From positions 434,001 to 498,000 of the forward strand of contig CP051237.1 in the NCBI GenBank assembly GCA_017794825.1: a stretch of DNA of 64,000 bases. The letters run 5' to 3'. The notes below the pieces were generated by a model that saw only the letters and a program-made list of their open reading frames with translations, searched no databases and had not been told where the DNA came from. The position numbers and the translations under genes are program-made. Each line of letters starts with the position of its first letter. Positions within the stretch are counted from its first letter, which is position 1. Positions 60,501-64,000 of the stretch are shown here, in pieces. This DNA comes from Pararhizobium sp. Its GTDB lineage: Bacteria; Pseudomonadota; Alphaproteobacteria; Rhizobiales; Rhizobiaceae.

Positions 60501-61130
60501 CTATTCGATTTCAAACGAGATATCGTAGGTCACATCCGCCGAGGTTTTGTTGACCACCTCCACGATGTGTTCCCCCGACTGCCAAAGTTGGCCTTTGTAA
60601 GGCGTTTCGGAATCCGTCCCGTCGAGCAGGATCGAACCGTCCGGATTGCGGATGACATAGTACATCTCACCGGAATGGGGGCTGAGCCGGACACTCAGGA
60701 ACTGATTTTCGCGTGCGTCGAGAATGAACTGGAACGCTCCGCCCGGCTCCAGTGTCCTGGTCAGGATGGCGCCGGTAGCGCCGCTGTCGAAGCGCACCCG
60801 TTCCTGGAAGTCGGCCATATTCGGCGCCGAGCGCGCTGCTTCCGCCTGTTCCGGCGTCGCCTCGTCGAGCACCCCGACCGCGCCATCGGAATAAGCAATA
60901 CAGCGCCAGACAACGCCGCCTCCGCCCTCGAGGATCACTTCGGTCCCGGCCTCTGAAAAGCTCGAATTCAAGACAGTCCCCCCGGGCGCAGCTGCCTTTC
61001 CCGAAGAGTTCAGGGCATCGATGCATGCATCGATCGCCGGCTGGTTCGAATTGTCCGACGCGAACGCCGCGCTCGCCGCAAGGGTGAGAACACCCGCAAA
61101 CATCAAGTAACGCTTCTTCATGGTTGTCAT
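60501..61130 (-). CDS. Secreted two-domain protein: unnamed WRC domain plus PPC-like domain
   Basis: 209-residue periplasmic protein with a signal peptide ending AFA (about residue 25). Residues 30-90 carry the pattern found in the lipoprotein at 13397-13741: C-x-DAL ... SSFSEA ... WRC ... DG. Residues 110-209 form a beta-rich region (TLEPGGAFQFILDARENQFLS, YVIRNPDGSILLDG, LWQSGEHIVEVVN) typical of PPC-like domains, also seen in g-type lysozyme inhibitors. A role as an inhibitor or wall-binding protein is a guess. ATG 61130 is chosen; ATG 61121 is in frame. Confidence 0.78.
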   Translation of the reverse strand: MTTMKKRYLMFAGVLTLAASAAFASDNSNQPAIDACIDALNSSGKAAAPGGTVLNSSFSEAGTEVILEGGGGVVWRCIAYSDGAVGVLDEATPEQAEAARSAPNMADFQERVRFDSGATGAILTRTLEPGGAFQFILDARENQFLSVRLSPHSGEMYYVIRNPDGSILLDGTDSETPYKGQLWQSGEHIVEVVNKTSADVTYDISFEIE

Positions 61131-61217
61131 GTTCCGCCGCAAGCCGACTGAGCCGTTCTCGTGTCGCCATTATACATTGCATAACGAACCGGTTCCGGGT
61201 TCCATAGTCAACGTTTT

Positions 61218-61625
61218 ATGAAACGCGGCAACAAAGCGATGACCAAAGTGGCTCCGAGACTTCTGATCGCATTTCGTGTAACTTACTGGCTGGCTGTAAT
61301 TCTTCTATTTATCGCTGCAATTCTTGTCACCGCGAGCTTTCTTGTTACCGACAGCCCTCCATCCTCCCCGTCCTTTTTCTACATGGGCGTCGTTGTCAGC
61401 AGTATCCTCACGGCACTTGGACTTCTTGTATTGGGAATCCAGCGGCGGACTGTGGCGATCGCGCGACTGTTTCCTGACGGGAAAGACGCGTCCGGCTTCA
61501 CTGTCCAACTGCGATTTCTGTTGATCTATCTGACAATTGGCGGAGTTGCGCTTTGCATAGTCATGGCGGCCGTTGTGTCTGCAGTTTTGTCGCGCATGGC
61601 GGAAGGCTTCGCCGTGTTTGGTTGA
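61218..61625 (+). CDS. Small hypothetical membrane protein
   Basis: 135-residue protein with three predicted transmembrane helices (VTYWLAVILLFIAAILVTASF, FYMGVVVSSILTALGLLVLG, FLLIYLTIGGVALCIVMAAVV). I recognise no family. Start ATG 61218 or 61239, both without a clear ribosome site. Amino-acid composition and codon use look like a real gene, and it stands alone between divergent neighbours (secreted two-domain protein and porin). Confidence 0.6.
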   Translation: MKRGNKAMTKVAPRLLIAFRVTYWLAVILLFIAAILVTASFLVTDSPPSSPSFFYMGVVVSSILTALGLLVLGIQRRTVAIARLFPDGKDASGFTVQLRFLLIYLTIGGVALCIVMAAVVSAVLSRMAEGFAVFG

Positions 61626-61717
61626 TCGAAGATACCGTGCGAAGACCTGCAACGCATCCTGTTTGAACAAAGCCTCAGACACAACGCCGGACGCCTTCCG
61701 TCAGTGAACGCTCACAC

Positions 61718-62986
61718 CTAGAAATCGATCGACGCCTCGAAGCCGAAAACCGCGGCGTCGGGAATCCCGCCGCCATTCGGTCTGAACACATACTGGAAAT
61801 CCGGCGTGATATAGGTGGATTTCGAGATCTGGAAACGGTGGTTGATTTCCAGAACGGTCTCGGCGCTTTGCCCCGGCAGATCCTCGCTGAACGATCCGAC
61901 ATACAATGCGACGGCCGTGACGTCGTTGTCGCGGCCCGAGAACAATCCGGTGTAATAGGCGCCGCCATAGATGCTGAAGGGCAGCGTGTTGATCTGCTGG
62001 TCGGGCGCAACGACCACGGTCGCCCATGCCGTCAGGCCCTGGTTTCCGTCGCCGCCTGCTTCCCGGTAGAGCATCTGCTCGGCGATGGCGTAGACACCGT
62101 AGTTGCCCGACTTCGTCCGGGTCGAATCCGAAAGATACGCATAGTCGCTGCTGTCATAGACGCCGCCGAGCACATATCGGCCCGGCAGCCAGCTTGAAGA
62201 ACTGTCCTGATTGGTCGCAAGGTTGATCTGGGCGAGATACAGCACGCCGTCCTGCGGGTTGAAGCGGAAATCCACGCCGTGCATGTCGTCGTCCTGAACC
62301 GACGGATCGGCGTTGTAGGCGCCCGCCAGAATGGAGAAATTTTCCGTCGGCGCCAGCCTCACGCGCGCGCCCCACTGGGCGAATGGCGGCGTCGTAAAGG
62401 ATGGGAAATTCGCAAGTATGCCCGTCGGATTGCCGTTCACCGCGCCGTTGACGTAGTAACCGTAACTGTCGGCGGCGGCGAAATCGTCGCCGGCGGCGAG
62501 CCGCCCGACCGCGATCTTGAGTTTGTCGTCGAGCAGGGACTGTTCGAAATAAAGCTGCGCCAGCCGCGCGGCGTCGCCGTTGAACGCTTCGGCGACGCCG
62601 AAGATATTGCCGATCGCCTCGTCGGACAGATCGCGTCCCTGCTGGATGGACGCGCCGGCGTAAAGCGTCAATCCCTTGATGTCGAAGAGCCTTTCGAAGT
62701 CGAAGACGACCGATCCGTACCAGCCCGATGCAAACGCTGTCTCCTGCCGCATTCCGCCGGTCGGATTGCCCAGCAGATCGCCCGTGAAATTCAGCGACCA
62801 TGCGACGCCCTGATCCTCAAGCCGCGTTCTCGCGCCGCCCCAGTCTCCCGTCGCCGTCTCCCGTTCGAACCAGTCCGTTTCGGTCGGCTGAGCATCCTGG
62901 GCGACCGCTCCACTGCAAACGCACGCAGCGACGGCGCCGACAATCAGCCGCATTCCGACGGTTCCGGTCACGGAGTGCTCGATCAT
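61718..62986 (-). CDS. OprB-type carbohydrate-selective porin
   Basis: 422-residue outer-membrane beta-barrel: signal peptide ending AVAQ (about residue 28), then the OprB opening WFERETATGDWGGARTRLEDQG and strand repeats to a terminal phenylalanine (EASIDF). OprB porins let sugars and related solutes cross the outer membrane. GAGGAA precedes ATG 62986. No sugar transporter lies beside it in the window. Confidence 0.9.
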   Translation of the reverse strand: MIEHSVTGTVGMRLIVGAVAACVCSGAVAQDAQPTETDWFERETATGDWGGARTRLEDQGVAWSLNFTGDLLGNPTGGMRQETAFASGWYGSVVFDFERLFDIKGLTLYAGASIQQGRDLSDEAIGNIFGVAEAFNGDAARLAQLYFEQSLLDDKLKIAVGRLAAGDDFAAADSYGYYVNGAVNGNPTGILANFPSFTTPPFAQWGARVRLAPTENFSILAGAYNADPSVQDDDMHGVDFRFNPQDGVLYLAQINLATNQDSSSSWLPGRYVLGGVYDSSDYAYLSDSTRTKSGNYGVYAIAEQMLYREAGGDGNQGLTAWATVVVAPDQQINTLPFSIYGGAYYTGLFSGRDNDVTAVALYVGSFSEDLPGQSAETVLEINHRFQISKSTYITPDFQYVFRPNGGGIPDAAVFGFEASIDF

Positions 62987-63175
62987 GGCGGCGTTCCTCG
63001 CCCCTATATGCAATCGGAAAACAATATTGAAAAACTATCACTCACCCGAGACTAGTCATGATGGTAGTGCCGGTCAATGTTTCCGCAGCTGCTGATTGCA
63101 GACCGGATGATGAGCGGGCGCTGAGCCGGCGCCAGCCCCCAATCCCTAGCGTGAAAACAATGACGCCTGAATGGC

Positions 63176-63946
63176 TTAGACGACGGCTGACGCCTTGAAA
63201 TGGCGCGCCAAGTCGTCGGCCTGCCGCACCAGCAGTCCGAGATCCACCGCCACCGCCACGAACTGGAAACCCCAGCCGAGATAGCGTTCGGCGTCCGCCG
63301 TATTCGTCGCCAGAATGCCGGACGGCTTGTTCAGCGCCTTTAGCGTCTCGAGGCCGGATCTCAGCGCATCCTGCACTTCGCTGTGCGATGGATTGCCGAT
63401 ATGGCCGTAAGACGCCGCAAGATCAGACGGTCCGAGGAACACGCCGTCGACCCCGTCAACGCCGGCGATTTCCTCGATGCGCCCCATCGCCTCACGGGTT
63501 TCGATCTGGACGATGAGGCCGATTTGCGCGTTTGCGTTCGCCAGATAGTCCTTTTCGCGACCATAGCGGCTTGCCCGCGTGGCGCCGGCGACGCCGCGAA
63601 TACCGGCGGGCGGATAGCGTGTGGCGGCGACCGCGTCACGGGCCTCGTCGGCGTTTTCGACAAAGGGGATGAGCAGGGTCTGCGCGCCCATGTCGAGATG
63701 CCGCTTGATGAGAACCTTGTCGTTCCACGCCGGACGCACCAAGGCCGCGGCGGAGCCGCCGGCTGCGGCCTGCAGCAGAGGCAGAACGCCGGCGGCGTCC
63801 ACCGGCGAATGTTCGGTGTCGAACAGCAGCCAGTCGAAACCGGAGCCGGCGAGCGCTTCCGCCGCGATCGGGCTGCACAGGCTGCACCACAGGCCGATCA
63901 GGCGTTCACCCGAAAGCAAACGGTCCCTGAAATTATTCACCGGCAT
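63176..63946 (-). CDS. HpcH/HpaI class II aldolase (4-hydroxy-2-oxoheptanedioate aldolase family)
   Basis: 256-residue metal-dependent pyruvate aldolase. Acid-base His46 (DTEHSP), pyruvate-binding Arg71 (RPAW) and metal ligands Glu149 (QIETREA) and Asp175 (GPSDLAA) are all present. In homoprotocatechuate breakdown it splits 4-hydroxy-2-oxoheptanedioate into pyruvate and succinate semialdehyde; related enzymes act on other 2-oxo-4-hydroxy acids. The gene starts 15 bases after a likely hydratase gene, the usual partner, which supports this pathway. Confidence 0.92.
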   Translation of the reverse strand: MPVNNFRDRLLSGERLIGLWCSLCSPIAAEALAGSGFDWLLFDTEHSPVDAAGVLPLLQAAAGGSAAALVRPAWNDKVLIKRHLDMGAQTLLIPFVENADEARDAVAATRYPPAGIRGVAGATRASRYGREKDYLANANAQIGLIVQIETREAMGRIEEIAGVDGVDGVFLGPSDLAASYGHIGNPSHSEVQDALRSGLETLKALNKPSGILATNTADAERYLGWGFQFVAVAVDLGLLVRQADDLARHFKASAVV

Positions 63947-63961
63947 CGCTGGAAATCATCC

Positions 63962-64000
63962 TCACACGAACTGGACCGCGACCGAGCCAAGCGGGCCGAA
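63962..64000 (-). CDS. C-terminus of a probable 2-keto-4-pentenoate hydratase family protein (partial)
   Basis: Only 12 codons and a stop are in the window, reading FGPLGSVAVQFV. This ending resembles that of 2-oxohept-3-ene-1,7-dioate / 2-keto-4-pentenoate hydratases, which act just before the HpcH aldolase encoded next. The short length makes the call tentative; the rest lies beyond the right edge. Confidence 0.5.
   Translation of the reverse strand, partial: FGPLGSVAVQFV

Noticed and set aside
1..64000. CRISPR arrays, tRNA or rRNA genes, insertion sequences, prophage genes
   Set aside because: I looked for repeated spacers, cloverleaf-type sequences, transposase or integrase patterns and found none that I could support.

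Overview
The window looks like chromosomal DNA of an alphaproteobacterium of the order Hyphomicrobiales (rhizobia and relatives, Rhizobiaceae/Phyllobacteriaceae-like). The pointers are a MucR/Ros regulator next to sufE and a DUF5330 gene, a FeuP/FeuQ-type two-component pair beside the ccmIEFH cytochrome c maturation genes, a DegP protease, a seven-gene Mrp (Pha) antiporter operon, and DUF1491 and DUF2336 genes. Most genes are GC-rich; the luxR gene near 2.3-3.1 kb is clearly poorer in GC. No rRNA, tRNA, CRISPR array, transposase or integrase was found.

Region by region. 1-1.0 kb: 5'-proximal part of degP (cut by the window edge). 1.2-9.3 kb: a zinc-less quinone oxidoreductase, then a catabolic cassette: a LuxR regulator divergent from an N,N-dimethylformamidase-like large subunit, an NrtA/SsuA/TauA-type ABC importer and a histidinol dehydrogenase paralogue. 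A cluster of palindromes lies in the divergent promoter. 9.3-13.1 kb: a 2-aminoethylphosphonate/iron-type ABC importer whose upstream region carries a near-consensus Pho box. 13.4-18.0 kb: small secreted proteins, a DUF1348 + flavin-oxidase pair opposite a LysR regulator, and an alpha/beta-hydrolase-OsmC fusion. 18.0-25.1 kb: ccmH-ccmF-ccmE-ccmI, a surface-antigen-like lipoprotein, feuQ-feuP and a small periplasmic protein that may be FeuN. In rhizobia degP follows the ccm genes, so roughly 17 kb here looks inserted between them.

25.4-36.3 kb is mostly housekeeping: a Tat-exported metallophosphatase, a YcgN cysteine-cluster protein, PBP1A, DUF1214/DUF1254 proteins, DUF2336, DUF1491, a peptidoglycan-binding membrane protein, a sensor kinase whose phospho-acceptor histidine is a glutamate, DUF5330, SufE and MucR. 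36.5-42.4 kb is the Mrp cation/proton antiporter operon (subunits G to A on the minus strand). 42.8-45.8 kb: MsrB, an SH3 protein and oligopeptidase B. 45.9-54.8 kb is a siderophore-import locus: an FAD-binding ferric-siderophore reductase, two YbtP/YbtQ-like ABC proteins, an RhtX/FptX-type MFS protein, a TonB-dependent receptor and an AraC regulator, with no biosynthetic genes, which suggests use of siderophores made by others.

54.8-64.0 kb: DoxX, a large secreted alpha/beta hydrolase, an SH3 protein, a CPBP-family membrane protein, an AraC regulator, a secreted two-domain protein related to the lipoprotein at 13.4 kb, a small membrane protein, an OprB-type porin, and an HpcH/HpaI aldolase followed by the last residues of what looks like a 2-keto-4-pentenoate hydratase family protein.

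The most interesting points are the orphan dimethylformamidase-like cassette with its operator array and altered HisD paralogue, the Pho box, the histidine-less kinase, the 3'-end relic of an OsmC gene, and the shared unnamed domain in two secreted proteins.
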